Below are positions 50,752 to 59,544 of a stretch of 64,000 nt of DNA, piece after piece. The translations under genes were made by a program, and so were the position numbers. Where the stretch lies: the NCBI GenBank assembly GCA_023255955.1, contig JAGDWD010000008.1:1-64000 (forward strand), written 5' to 3'. Within the stretch, counting starts at the first letter, position 1, and each line of letters starts with the position of its first letter. The notes under the pieces are model-generated. The model did not search any database, was not told where the DNA came from, and saw only the letters and a program-made list of their open reading frames with translations. The stretch is from Desulfurococcales archaeon. Lineage in GTDB: Archaea; Thermoproteota; Thermoprotei_A; Sulfolobales; NBVN01.

Positions 50752-52310
50752 GGGTGATGTTACCACCTATCTCACTACCTCTATTCCTAATGGGGGCTGC
50801 CTTCGTGTTACCTGCTATATCCCTAGTAATTAAGGATCCCAGATTCTACAGAGCCTACGCAGTCGCTATCTCACTTATAGCTCTGTTAATGGCTGCTGAG
50901 GTCGCGCTCGAGACGTATAAAGGTAATATACTGACTTACTGGTTCGGAGGTTTCAGACCCCCGCTAGGGATAGTCTACAGTGTGGATTCCCTTGGGGGTA
51001 CCCTAGGACTACTCTCAATGTTCATACTGGCAATGTCCGCTATCTACAGTACCTGGATGGTTAGATCTCGAGGGGAGTACCTCTACTATACTTTCATGCT
51101 GGCTTTAGGAGCAGGCTCCGTCGGCTGTCTCTACACTGGAGATGTCTTCAACTTCTTCGTGATGTTAGAGGTCCTCTCACTATCAGCCTACGTCCTAGTT
51201 TCCTTCTATAGGGATAACCCTAAGGCTATTGAGGCAGCAATCCGGTACGCTATGGTCGGGATGGTCGCTACTTCGCTCTATCTACTGGCATCCTTCATGA
51301 TATACGGATCGTACGGATCTCTCAACATGGCTGACGTAGCACTTAAATCTAGAACAACTACCGCGATAGTACCGTTCAGCGGGGGGATATTCGGTAACAT
51401 AGTGGTCTCAACTGCTGTAGCTATAGCGCTCTCAGCATGGACATTCACATTCAAGGCTGCTATATTCCCCAACCACTTCTGGCTCCCAGATGCTAATCCT
51501 GAGGCCCCCACACCAGTCTCAGCACTCTTCGTTGCCGTTATAGACCTGATAGGAGCGTACGGTGTCATGAGGTTCCTCTACACCCTCTTCGGGGAAGGAA
51601 GCGTCATAGAGATGTTGAGAGGTGATATCTTCCTAGTCCTCCACGTTCTCGGAGCTCTCTCAGCCCTGATCGGTGCTTTACTGATGATAGTGCAGACAGA
51701 TATAAAGAAGTTCATAGCCTACAGCACAATCAGTCAGATGGGCCTTACCTTCATGGCTGCTACTACAGGTACTAGAAGCGGTGTTACGGCCGCGGTTCTC
51801 CAGCTAATATCGAACTCACTTAGTGAGGCCCTTCTGTTCTATGTTGTCGGTATAGCGATAGTCGCTTCCGGTAGGAAAATCGAGTGCGTCGGCTACTTGA
51901 AGAGGAACTGGTTAGCATCTATCGCGTTCATACTTGGACTACTAAATCTCTTCGGTATAGTACCCGTAGTAGTTGGGTTCTGGAGTAAGGTCTACATATT
52001 CATGGCATTGATAGGTTCCGGTCTCTTAGCTAGTGCCGTGGTTCTCGTAGTCTCCACCGGAATCTCGGGAATAGGATATGTGAGAATGATAAACTACCTC
52101 TTCAAGGCCCGCCCGCAGGTTCGTGAGGATAGTAGGCTAGCCAATATAGGGATACCCCTCCTAGTTATAGCTATCACCACCTCCGTTCTGCTACTCCTAG
52201 GTGTCTCAATAGTGGCTATACCTGAAACCGGGAGGCTACTTGACCATATCGGGGGCTCCATAACCGACTATATTAGCTACATCAGAGCTGTTCTAGGTTG
52301 GTCAGGATAG
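50748..52310 (+). CDS. mrpD: Na+/H+ antiporter subunit MrpD / MbhH-like (operon 2)
   Basis: A 520-residue, 14-helix subunit with FKAAIFPNHFWLPDANPEAPTPVSALF (about 236-262) and DIKKFIAYSTISQMGLTF (about 318), plus VMLEVLSLSAYVLVSFY near 139 with the conserved Glu. Last gene of the first half of operon 2; a 71-bp gap with a new TATA box follows. Confidence 0.94.
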   Translation: MRVMLPPISLPLFLMGAAFVLPAISLVIKDPRFYRAYAVAISLIALLMAAEVALETYKGNILTYWFGGFRPPLGIVYSVDSLGGTLGLLSMFILAMSAIYSTWMVRSRGEYLYYTFMLALGAGSVGCLYTGDVFNFFVMLEVLSLSAYVLVSFYRDNPKAIEAAIRYAMVGMVATSLYLLASFMIYGSYGSLNMADVALKSRTTTAIVPFSGGIFGNIVVSTAVAIALSAWTFTFKAAIFPNHFWLPDANPEAPTPVSALFVAVIDLIGAYGVMRFLYTLFGEGSVIEMLRGDIFLVLHVLGALSALIGALLMIVQTDIKKFIAYSTISQMGLTFMAATTGTRSGVTAAVLQLISNSLSEALLFYVVGIAIVASGRKIECVGYLKRNWLASIAFILGLLNLFGIVPVVVGFWSKVYIFMALIGSGLLASAVVLVVSTGISGIGYVRMINYLFKARPQVREDSRLANIGIPLLVIAITTSVLLLLGVSIVAIPETGRLLDHIGGSITDYISYIRAVLGWSG

Positions 52311-52343
52311 GTTGTTTTTACTGTAAAAGCAACTTAGTTACAG

Positions 52344-52352
52344 GTTTAAATA
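52344..52352 (+). promoter_or_regulatory. Internal TATA box between antiporter and hydrogenase halves of operon 2
   Basis: gtttaaata, about 35 bp before ATG 52382, which is preceded by GGAGG. It would allow the redox half (52382-59501) to be transcribed separately from the Mrp half. Confidence 0.55.
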
Positions 52353-52381
52353 GACTAATACAGTTTCTATAGCGGAGGAAA

Positions 52382-53449
52382 ATGAAATTCGCTTTCCTCT
52401 GCAGGGAGAGGCCCGGAGCGGCTAAGCAGAGGGTGGCAGTAATAGGTTCCGGGCCGGCAGGACTTTCAGCAACTGGGTACCTTGTCTGTAGGGGATATGA
52501 GGTAGATGTTTATGATAAGCTTCCCATACCTGGAGGCATGATGACCTTCGCGATACCTAAGTACAGGATCCCCCTCGACAGTATAATGGAGGGAGTGGAT
52601 GAACTAAAAAGTAAGTTCAGCGTACAGTTTAATCTAGCGACGAAGGTAATCTGCGGTGAGAGACATGATGAGGGGGACGAGCTCGCAACTAACACGGTAG
52701 ACCTTCTTAAGCTAGTGGAAGGATATGACGCTGTACTTATCTCGACCGGTACCTGGCGTTCTAGGAGGTTAGGTGTCCCCGGAGACGACGCGAAGAACGT
52801 TATGTCGGCTTTAGAATTCCTACTTAACCTACACATGGTGGACCTAGGCCTCAGGAAGAGTCATATCGGTAGCTTCAAGAAGGTGGTAGTTGTTGGTGGG
52901 GGGCTGAGCGCCATCGACGCTGCTGAGGAGAGCGTACTCAGAGGTGCGCAGGAGGTGTACCTAGTCTACAGGAGGACCATAAAGGAGGCTCCGGCAGGGG
53001 AGTACGAGGTCAGGAGGTTGATGAGGATGGGCGTTAACTGGATAGAGCTGGCAGCACCGAAGAGCATAGTCGTCGAGAACGGCTCTGCGAGGGGGATAGT
53101 ATTCCAGAGAATGAAGCTGGGAGAACCAGATGAGACTGGGAGACCTAGACCGGTCCCAATACCTGGAAGTGAGTTCACGATTGAGGCAGACACTGTTATA
53201 GCTGCTATAGGGGAGATACCTACCCCACCGATAGCCTCGGAATGTGGTGACCTCGCGAAGTACGTCGGTAAGGATGGTAGGATCTCCGTGGATAAGAACT
53301 ACAGGATATCAGGGAGAAACATTTTCGCTGCTGGTGACGTCGTTACGGGACCGTCAAAGATAGGGAACGCTGTAGGTCAGGGACTGCGAGCTGCTAAGGA
53401 GATCGATAAGTTTTTGTCTGCCAGAATACTAGCAGCAGTTCCGAGGTGA
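52382..53449 (+). CDS. GltD-like FAD/NAD(P)H oxidoreductase of the hydrogenase operon
   Basis: A 355-residue flavoprotein of the glutamate synthase small-chain / NfnB / sulfide dehydrogenase type. FAD-binding IGSGPAGLSATGYL (about 21-34), KLPIPGGMMTFAIPKYRIP (about 51), a second dinucleotide motif VVVGGGLSAIDAAEES (about 165, for NAD(P)H), VYRRTIKEAPA and the final FAD motif NIFAAGDVVTGP (about 317). It has no N-terminal iron-sulfur domain of its own; the next gene supplies one. Location implies an NAD(P)H link to the hydrogenase, an inference. Confidence 0.88.
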   Translation: MKFAFLCRERPGAAKQRVAVIGSGPAGLSATGYLVCRGYEVDVYDKLPIPGGMMTFAIPKYRIPLDSIMEGVDELKSKFSVQFNLATKVICGERHDEGDELATNTVDLLKLVEGYDAVLISTGTWRSRRLGVPGDDAKNVMSALEFLLNLHMVDLGLRKSHIGSFKKVVVVGGGLSAIDAAEESVLRGAQEVYLVYRRTIKEAPAGEYEVRRLMRMGVNWIELAAPKSIVVENGSARGIVFQRMKLGEPDETGRPRPVPIPGSEFTIEADTVIAAIGEIPTPPIASECGDLAKYVGKDGRISVDKNYRISGRNIFAAGDVVTGPSKIGNAVGQGLRAAKEIDKFLSARILAAVPR

Positions 53450-53455
53450 TGTGTC

Positions 53456-53941
53456 GTGGAGGCCGGCTCATCCCTACTTAGGGCGATAGACTACTCGAAA
53501 TGTATTGGTTGCGAAACCTGTGAGGTTGTCTGCGGCTTTATACATGAGCTAGGACCCTTCATAAAGCTCTACGAGCTCGGGGGAGGAGTTAAGAAACCCA
53601 TCTCATGCTTCCACTGCAGTAAAGCACCATGTATTGAGGCATGCCCTACTGGAGCTATGAGGAAGGATCAGTACGGAGCTGTCTACGTCGAGCCATCTAA
53701 GTGTATCGGATGCATGGCATGCCTCTACGCATGCCCGTTCGGCATACCAGAACTTAGTGAGGTAACGAAGACTTCGACTAAGTGTGATCTCTGCAGGGAC
53801 CTGAGGAGAGAGGGTCTCACACCAGCCTGCGTAGCTATGTGCCCGACTAGAGCGATAATATTAGGACCTCCCAGAGCTATTGGAGACGAGGTTAAGAGGA
53901 GGGCTTTAACGAAGATAGTCTACCTAGGTGAGCTCAAGTGA
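53456..53941 (+). CDS. Iron-sulfur electron transfer protein (HycB/CooF-like)
   Basis: A 161-residue protein with four Cys groups: CIGCETCEVVC (about 16-26), CFHCSKAPCIEACP (about 57-70), CIGCMACLYACP (about 88-99) and CDLCRDLRREGLTPACVAMCP (from about 115), fitting four [4Fe-4S] clusters. It starts with GTG 6 bp after the flavoprotein and overlaps the next gene by 4 bp. It probably links the flavoprotein to the hydrogenase. Confidence 0.88.
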   Translation: MEAGSSLLRAIDYSKCIGCETCEVVCGFIHELGPFIKLYELGGGVKKPISCFHCSKAPCIEACPTGAMRKDQYGAVYVEPSKCIGCMACLYACPFGIPELSEVTKTSTKCDLCRDLRREGLTPACVAMCPTRAIILGPPRAIGDEVKRRALTKIVYLGELK

Positions 53942-55449
53942 TCAACGACTTAGTGAGGTACTTAATATACTCAGTATCGACAGCTCTAGTGCTAGCAGGG
54001 AACATAGGAAGAGTCAGGGCTAGCAATATCGGGGCTGTACTCAGGGTATTGGGCTACCTAGCCGTCGCGGCACTACTTTACGATTGGTATCTCGAGACCT
54101 TACCGATGGTTCTCCTAGCAGTCTCAATAGCTGTTGCCTTGATGACTACGCTCTACACCTCCAAATACTCGCTAGGTAAGTACGGGGACACTACCCTCCT
54201 CCCACTAGTGGACTTCTTCACCTTGTCAACAGCCCTAGTTTTCACTTCCAGGTACCTCATAGAGCTCATAGCTCTGTGGCTAGTAGCGGAAATCCTCGGT
54301 TTCTTCGTCATAGTGTACGACGCTATGTTAGGTACAAACCAGAGGGCTTGGTCTGCTGGACTTAGGTTCCTCGTTGTGTCAATGGTCCCAGCAGACCTCT
54401 CCCTACTTATACTACTAGCTCTTACCGGTCTAAACAACTCCTTCAGCATCCCACTAAACCACCTGAAAATTGATCTCGGATCCGAGATACTTACAGCTCT
54501 GACTATGATAGGCTTCATGGCTAAGGCAGCCGTGGCACCACTCCACTTCTGGCTCCCGGACGCCCACTCCATAGCTCCAGCACCGGGCTCAGCAGTACTT
54601 TCCGGGCTCATGGTTAAAATGGGTATCTACGGTCTAGCGAGGCTCGTTACTATGGGGACTCTAAACACAGGTGCTGCTATAGCTATATGCCTGATCTTCG
54701 GATCTCTCACTGCGATCTATGGGGGTCTCCAAGCACTAGTCCAATCAGACATTAAGAGGATCCTAGCATACAGCACGATATCGCATACAAGTACTATAAC
54801 GATTCTCCTAGGTCTTTACATGATGTCCGGGTCCGACACGTTCTTCGGGGCTGCTACGATATACGCCGCAGCACACGCTATCTACAAGGCATCGCTATTC
54901 ATGGACTCAGGGGTTGTTGAGCTCCTCACCCATACGAGGACTTTGGAGAGGTTAGGTTACGTATCTAGGTTCCTCCCAGGAGAGACACTGTCGGCACTCA
55001 TAGCAATACTGTCACTGGTGGGGGTACCACCAACACTCGGGTTCCTAAGCAAGCTAACGCTGTTCATGTCTCTAGGTACCCACATCCCGAGCTCGTGGGT
55101 GTACCTAGTTATAACGATTATAATAGCATTCGAGGTCGTTCTGTCGATAGGTTATAGTACGAGGTATTTACTTGCCCATATGGGGAACCCCTCAGCTAGG
55201 CATGAAGAGCTCAACCTATCGAGTACTAGACTCACCCCTTACGTACTCACACTATCAGCATCTTCAGTAATCCTAATGTTCCCAGTTATCATATGGGTAG
55301 CTCCGACAGTATTAGCAGACTTCATGACACAGTTCCTAGTAATGTTAACATTCTTCGGAGCTATCTTCGGGATAGCTGGGTGGGTCACCTACACGATTTT
55401 AAGACGTGGTAGGAAGGATGAGGTGTGGCTCGGAGGTGCTAGACCGTGA
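53938..55449 (+). CDS. Second MrpD/NuoM-like ion-translocating subunit (operon 2)
   Basis: A 503-residue, about 14-helix protein with KAAVAPLHFWLPDAHSIAPAPGSAVLSGLMVKMGIYG (about 196) and DIKRILAYSTISHTS (about 273). Clear paralogue of the 40166-41692 product. It sits between the iron-sulfur protein and the 118-residue accessory protein and overlaps both by 4 bp. Confidence 0.9.
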   Translation: MINDLVRYLIYSVSTALVLAGNIGRVRASNIGAVLRVLGYLAVAALLYDWYLETLPMVLLAVSIAVALMTTLYTSKYSLGKYGDTTLLPLVDFFTLSTALVFTSRYLIELIALWLVAEILGFFVIVYDAMLGTNQRAWSAGLRFLVVSMVPADLSLLILLALTGLNNSFSIPLNHLKIDLGSEILTALTMIGFMAKAAVAPLHFWLPDAHSIAPAPGSAVLSGLMVKMGIYGLARLVTMGTLNTGAAIAICLIFGSLTAIYGGLQALVQSDIKRILAYSTISHTSTITILLGLYMMSGSDTFFGAATIYAAAHAIYKASLFMDSGVVELLTHTRTLERLGYVSRFLPGETLSALIAILSLVGVPPTLGFLSKLTLFMSLGTHIPSSWVYLVITIIIAFEVVLSIGYSTRYLLAHMGNPSARHEELNLSSTRLTPYVLTLSASSVILMFPVIIWVAPTVLADFMTQFLVMLTFFGAIFGIAGWVTYTILRRGRKDEVWLGGARP

Positions 55450-55802
55450 GCCACGTTAAGTCCAGCATAATTAGGAAGATAGAGGAGTATGTTAGGAAGG
55501 TGGTTTTCATCGATAGTTCCCCACTATTCGACCATGTGCTTGACCTCAGCGGACCCACCACCCCGGTGAGGAGGTCCAGGGTAGAGCGCTTTCTGTCTAA
55601 GGTTGTGGGCTTCATAATTAACTTGTCTCAGTACTTCTCGATAGCGGAGTTCGATGTGAAGAAATACAGTGTTAGGTTGGCTGAGTACTTGGAAGCTCTC
55701 AGAGGCTCCCTGGAAACCTCCATAACTATTTCTTCTCTACTAGCTGGAATATTTACCACTATAGTAATGCTTGTAATTGTGGTGATAAGTGGTGTTTCAT
55801 AG
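55446..55802 (+). CDS. Small accessory membrane protein of the hydrogenase operon
   Basis: A 118-residue protein: a soluble helical part (about 1-90) and one C-terminal membrane helix (about 92-117). Its end resembles the end of the 298-residue protein of operon 1, with SLETSITISSLLAG against SLTYSLTLLGFLSV. It overlaps both neighbours. No named family recognised. Confidence 0.7.
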   Translation: MSHVKSSIIRKIEEYVRKVVFIDSSPLFDHVLDLSGPTTPVRRSRVERFLSKVVGFIINLSQYFSIAEFDVKKYSVRLAEYLEALRGSLETSITISSLLAGIFTTIVMLVIVVISGVS

Positions 55803-56646
55803 TGTAGTTGCTGCTTTGGTGTCTCTGGTACTCGCACCTATCTACGATGGAATTGAGAGGAAGATGAGGGCAGCGGTACATTCACGGATAGGTCCACCCA
55901 TACTGCAGACTTGGTACGATATCATCAAGTTATTTACTAAGGAGATCGTCGTCCCATTAGGGGGGACCTGGTGTGCTCTAGCAACGGTTCTCGAGCTAAT
56001 AGTTCTAGCATCCTCAGCTGTTTTACTGATGTTCGTCGCTGGTATAGGTCTATCTCCTGAGGGTATATTCTGGGTCATAGTCTTCACTGTACTTGTTAGC
56101 GCTGCTTCAAGCCTCACTATCCTCAGATCGGTATCCCAGAATAACGTCTACTCTGTTGTAGGTGGTTTCAGGGAGTTCTCTCTAGTTCTCTCAGCTGAGC
56201 CGTTCCTCATCATGTCTCTTTTTCTCCTAGCGTCAGGGGCCGGATCTCAGATATCGAGGGCTGTTGCGGTAGCTACAGCTATCGTAGCGTCCTATGTTGT
56301 TAGTGGTAGGGTTCCGTATGATATAGCTGAGGCTGAACCTGAGCTATCTGCCGGCGTCAACATAGAGCTCTCAGGACCTCTACTAGGCTTAGCAACAGTG
56401 TCCACCGTATTTAAGAAGTTCGTGTCTGCCTCCCTCACATCTCTAGTCCTGGTATCACTTGCCGGGCTGAGCGGGTGGTCATCTCTAGCCGCTACCTTCT
56501 TGCTGACCCCAGCTACCTGGATAGCTCAGCTCATTCTAAGCGTGATGCTCGGGAGGAGTAGGGTCGACCTAGCTGTTAAGTTCCTATATACTTTACTCTT
56601 TACTCTAAGCATTCTCACACTTCTGTCTTATGGGTTGGGACTATGA
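55789..56646 (+). CDS. Hydrogenase membrane anchor subunit (NuoH/MbhM-like)
   Basis: A 285-residue, about eight-helix protein with the NuoH signature ERKMRAAVHSRIGPPILQTWYDIIKLFTKE (about 23-52) and VPYDIAEAEPELSAGVNIE (about 174-192), holding the Glu residues at the quinone-like cavity and ion path. It connects the hydrophilic hydrogenase arm to the membrane. GTG 55789 overlaps the previous gene by 14 bp. Confidence 0.92.
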   Translation: MVFHSVVAALVSLVLAPIYDGIERKMRAAVHSRIGPPILQTWYDIIKLFTKEIVVPLGGTWCALATVLELIVLASSAVLLMFVAGIGLSPEGIFWVIVFTVLVSAASSLTILRSVSQNNVYSVVGGFREFSLVLSAEPFLIMSLFLLASGAGSQISRAVAVATAIVASYVVSGRVPYDIAEAEPELSAGVNIELSGPLLGLATVSTVFKKFVSASLTSLVLVSLAGLSGWSSLAATFLLTPATWIAQLILSVMLGRSRVDLAVKFLYTLLFTLSILTLLSYGLGL

Positions 56647-58262
56647 GTAAGACCTTCGATGATATAGTGAAGCAACTCGTGGATATGGGCGGTGTAGTAG
56701 AGGAGTTGAAAGCCTCTGAAGTATATGTTAGAGTGCCGAGAGACCGGTTAAGAAATTTCGCTAGGTTCCTCTACGAGAGTGGGGCATACTTCAAGACCTG
56801 TGTCGGGGTTGATGAGAGGCAACTCAACAACATGTTCGCAGTCTACTACATTTTCGGCCTAGACGAGCTGGGGAAGGACGTAGTACTCAGGGCTCTAGCA
56901 CCAGAGGATGATGCGTGGGTGGATTCGATAACCTCGGAAGTTCCTGCTGCCGACTGGTGTGAGCTTGAGTTCAGGGATTTAGTGGGTATTGAGCCGAGGA
57001 ATAGGTTGGTGAGGAGGTTAGTCCTTCCTGAGGACTGGCCAGATGGGGTATACCCTCTCAGGAAGGAATTCAAGTACGATATGAGACCGCCAGTAGGAGC
57101 CTTTAGGGAGGAGTTAGCCGAAGAAACCGGGATTCCTGTAGGACCTTACCACCCAGCACTACATGAGCCCGAATACTTCGAACTCTATGTCGAGGGGGAG
57201 AAGATCGTTGACGTAGCTTACCGGGGCTTCCATGTCCATAGAGGTATCGAGAAGCTAGCTGAGTCACCGAGATTCACCTATAAGCAGGTTCCGTTCCTAG
57301 CTGAGAGAATATGCGGTATATGTGGCTTCGTACACTCTACATGCTACCTAATGGCCCTTGAGAAGGCTGCTGGGATAGAAGTCCCGGAGAGAGCTGAGTT
57401 CATAAGGTCCATAGTTCTCGAGGTAGAAAGGTTACACAGTCACCTCCTCTGGCTCGGGGTAGCAGCACACCTTCTAGGTTATGACGCGGGCTTCATGCAT
57501 GCCTGGAGAATAAGGGAGAGAGTGATGGTGTTAGCAGAGTACTTAACCGGGTCTAGAAAGACCTACGGGATAAACATTATCGGTGGGGTGCGGAAGGACA
57601 TAGACCTAGATAAGATCGATAAGACTATGAGGACTATGGCCAGCCTCAAGGAGGAGTTCAGTAAGCTCACGGAAGTTATGCTCTCAGTACCTCAAGTAAA
57701 GTCCAGAGCGTCCGGGACAGGTATCCTGAGTAAGAGCGAGGCGAGGGCTCTAAGTGTTGTCGGTCCAGTAGCTAGAGCTTCAGGGCTCTACAGGGATATC
57801 AGGAAGGACTACCCGTACTTAGCCTACAAGAGAGTCAGCTTTAAGGTACCTCTCTACACGGAGGGTGATAACCTAGCTAGACTGCTTGTTAGGGTTGATG
57901 AGGTATATGAGAGTATCGAAATAATTAAGCAGCTTATAGATGCGCTACCTGGAGGCAGTATCTCTGTTGAGGAGTATGAGATTCCAGTAGGTAGGAAGGC
58001 AGTTGCTGCTATTGAGGCTCCTAGGGGTGAGGACGTGCACTTCATAATTACGGGTGTTGGGAGGCCCTATAGGTGGAGGGTTAGAGCTCCTACGTACCAG
58101 AACATACCGGCTTTGAGAGCCATGCTTAGAGGTACCCCACTAGCAGATGCACCACTAACTATAGCAAGCATAGACCCATGCTTCTCATGCACAGATAGAG
58201 TAGTAGTGTATGATATGAGATCTGGTAGAAGATCCAGCATAAGGATTACTCGAGGTGGTTAA
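56643..58262 (+). CDS. Group 4 [NiFe]-hydrogenase large subunit fused to NuoC-like domain
   Basis: A 539-residue fusion: NuoC-like domain (about 1-150) then the NuoD/large-subunit domain. Nickel-ligand motifs RICGICGFVHS (about 222) and DPCFSCTDR (about 511) both keep two Cys, so an active [NiFe] site is expected, unlike the sulfane-reductase Mbx type. PVGPYHPALHEP and HVHRGIEKLAE are other family marks. Group 4 hydrogenases make H2 from reduced ferredoxin while pumping ions. The NuoC-NuoD fusion recalls HycE/HyfG. It ends about 20 residues after the last Cys. Confidence 0.92.
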   Translation: MSKTFDDIVKQLVDMGGVVEELKASEVYVRVPRDRLRNFARFLYESGAYFKTCVGVDERQLNNMFAVYYIFGLDELGKDVVLRALAPEDDAWVDSITSEVPAADWCELEFRDLVGIEPRNRLVRRLVLPEDWPDGVYPLRKEFKYDMRPPVGAFREELAEETGIPVGPYHPALHEPEYFELYVEGEKIVDVAYRGFHVHRGIEKLAESPRFTYKQVPFLAERICGICGFVHSTCYLMALEKAAGIEVPERAEFIRSIVLEVERLHSHLLWLGVAAHLLGYDAGFMHAWRIRERVMVLAEYLTGSRKTYGINIIGGVRKDIDLDKIDKTMRTMASLKEEFSKLTEVMLSVPQVKSRASGTGILSKSEARALSVVGPVARASGLYRDIRKDYPYLAYKRVSFKVPLYTEGDNLARLLVRVDEVYESIEIIKQLIDALPGGSISVEEYEIPVGRKAVAAIEAPRGEDVHFIITGVGRPYRWRVRAPTYQNIPALRAMLRGTPLADAPLTIASIDPCFSCTDRVVVYDMRSGRRSSIRITRGG

Positions 58263-58770
58263 GCTGTCGATAGCTAAGATACTTCAAATAGCTCTGAAAG
58301 CTGGGAGGGTTACCCGGAAATACCCCTCCGAACAACCACTACTGACACCGGAGTTTAGGGGAGCTATAAGGATAGACCCTACCAAGTGCTGGGGCTGTGG
58401 TGCCTGTGTTAGGGTATGCCCACCTAACGCCCTAACTCTAACCCCTAAAGACAAGGTAGCCACCCTCGAGTACTTTGTCGGTAGATGTATATTCTGCGGT
58501 ATGTGTGCTGAGGTATGTCCGGCTAACGCTATCACCGTGACTAAGGAGTTCGAGCTTTCATCGACCTCTATAGAGGACCTCAAATCAGGTGTTGTACACA
58601 GGCTCGTGAGGTGCTCATCGTGTGGTGAGCTGATATGGACCGAAGCCGAGTTGAGGGCTACCGTAAAGTCCTCACCTATATCTGAGGAGTACATAACCTT
58701 GTGCCCTAAGTGCAGGAAGCTGAAGTTCGGGAAGGCTGCGATGCTCGGAAGGGGTGGCTCAAGTGAGTAA
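58255..58770 (+). CDS. Hydrogenase iron-sulfur subunit (NuoI/MbhN-like) with C-terminal zinc-ribbon-like part
   Basis: A 171-residue protein with two [4Fe-4S] motifs, CWGCGACVRVCPPNA (about 43) and CIFCGMCAEVCPANA (about 81), typical for the ferredoxin-like subunit of Complex I and group 4 hydrogenases. The C-terminal part has CSSCGELIW (about 121) and CPKCRK (about 148), a pattern shared with formate hydrogenlyase HycF. Overlaps the large subunit by 8 bp and the small subunit by 17 bp. Confidence 0.9.
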   Translation: MVKLSIAKILQIALKAGRVTRKYPSEQPLLTPEFRGAIRIDPTKCWGCGACVRVCPPNALTLTPKDKVATLEYFVGRCIFCGMCAEVCPANAITVTKEFELSSTSIEDLKSGVVHRLVRCSSCGELIWTEAELRATVKSSPISEEYITLCPKCRKLKFGKAAMLGRGGSSE

Positions 58771-59257
58771 CCTAGCTAAAGCATTGAAAGCTATTAGAAA
58801 GAGTATCTGGGTCTACCACCTAAATAGTGGTTCGTGCAACGCTTGCGATATAGAGGTACTGGATGCTTTGACTCCATATTTCGACGTAGAGAGGTTTGGT
58901 GTGAAGCTGGTAGGTTCTCCCCGACACGCGGACGTGATCCTGCTGACAGGCCCAATAACTAGAGAATCTCTTCCTAAAGTCGTTAGAGCTATTAGAGCTA
59001 TGCCAAGGCCTAGACTCATACTTGCGTTGGGATCATGCGGCGTCGGTGGGGGGATATGGTGGGACAGCTACTCAACTACCGGGGGGTTTAAGAAGCTTGA
59101 GGATATACTTAGAGAAAACGGTGTTGAGATAGATAGGGTTGTCTACGTACCGGGCTGTCCTGTACGACCTGAAGCTATAATATATGGGATTCTCCTACTT
59201 CTTGGAGCTGTAGAACAGAAATCTAAGAGGGTTGAGGTGTATGCCTCCGAAAGTTGA
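58754..59257 (+). CDS. Hydrogenase small subunit (NuoB/MbhJ-like)
   Basis: A 167-residue protein carrying the proximal [4Fe-4S] cluster: GSCNACDIEVLDAL (two Cys near 24-27), ALGSCGVGGGIWWD (about 95) and VYVPGCPVRPEAI (about 134) give the four ligands. It docks on the large subunit and receives or passes electrons from the NuoI-like protein. End of the conserved hydrogenase set; the order M-KL-N-J differs from Pyrococcus Mbh. Confidence 0.92.
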   Translation: MAQVSNLAKALKAIRKSIWVYHLNSGSCNACDIEVLDALTPYFDVERFGVKLVGSPRHADVILLTGPITRESLPKVVRAIRAMPRPRLILALGSCGVGGGIWWDSYSTTGGFKKLEDILRENGVEIDRVVYVPGCPVRPEAIIYGILLLLGAVEQKSKRVEVYASES

Positions 59258-59501
59258 GGTATTTCTCTGCCAGGCGGAGGTACCGGACCTATCGACCTAC
59301 AGACACATATATGCGGCTGTCTCTAGGTGTGTATCCAAAGGAATCTACGACCTTGACGTACTCCCGAAGGACTTAGTAGACAAACTCCTAAGACATGGTG
59401 AGGCGATACTGACGGAGCCTAGAAGTGATCTAATTGCTATACTGGGGATTGAGGAACTCGAAGATTACCAGTACATTAGGTTATCCTTACTTCCTATGTA
59501 G
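59241..59501 (+). CDS. Small protein at the end of the hydrogenase operon, uncharacterised
   Basis: An 86-residue protein from ATG 59241 (TTG 59232 possible), with a Cys-containing start PKVEVFLCQAEVPD and a mixed alpha/beta look. It overlaps the small subunit gene, so it belongs to the operon. No family recognised; a maturation or assembly role is possible by location only. Confidence 0.6.
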   Translation: MPPKVEVFLCQAEVPDLSTYRHIYAAVSRCVSKGIYDLDVLPKDLVDKLLRHGEAILTEPRSDLIAILGIEELEDYQYIRLSLLPM

Positions 59502-59544
59502 GAAGTAAGGACAGCTAAACTTAGCTATAGCAACTAAGGTATAG

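Noticed and set aside
56643-58262. Reading the complex as an Mbx/MBS sulfane reductase
   Set aside because: Both CxxC nickel motifs are intact in the large subunit, which fits a hydrogenase; Mbx-type proteins are degenerate there.
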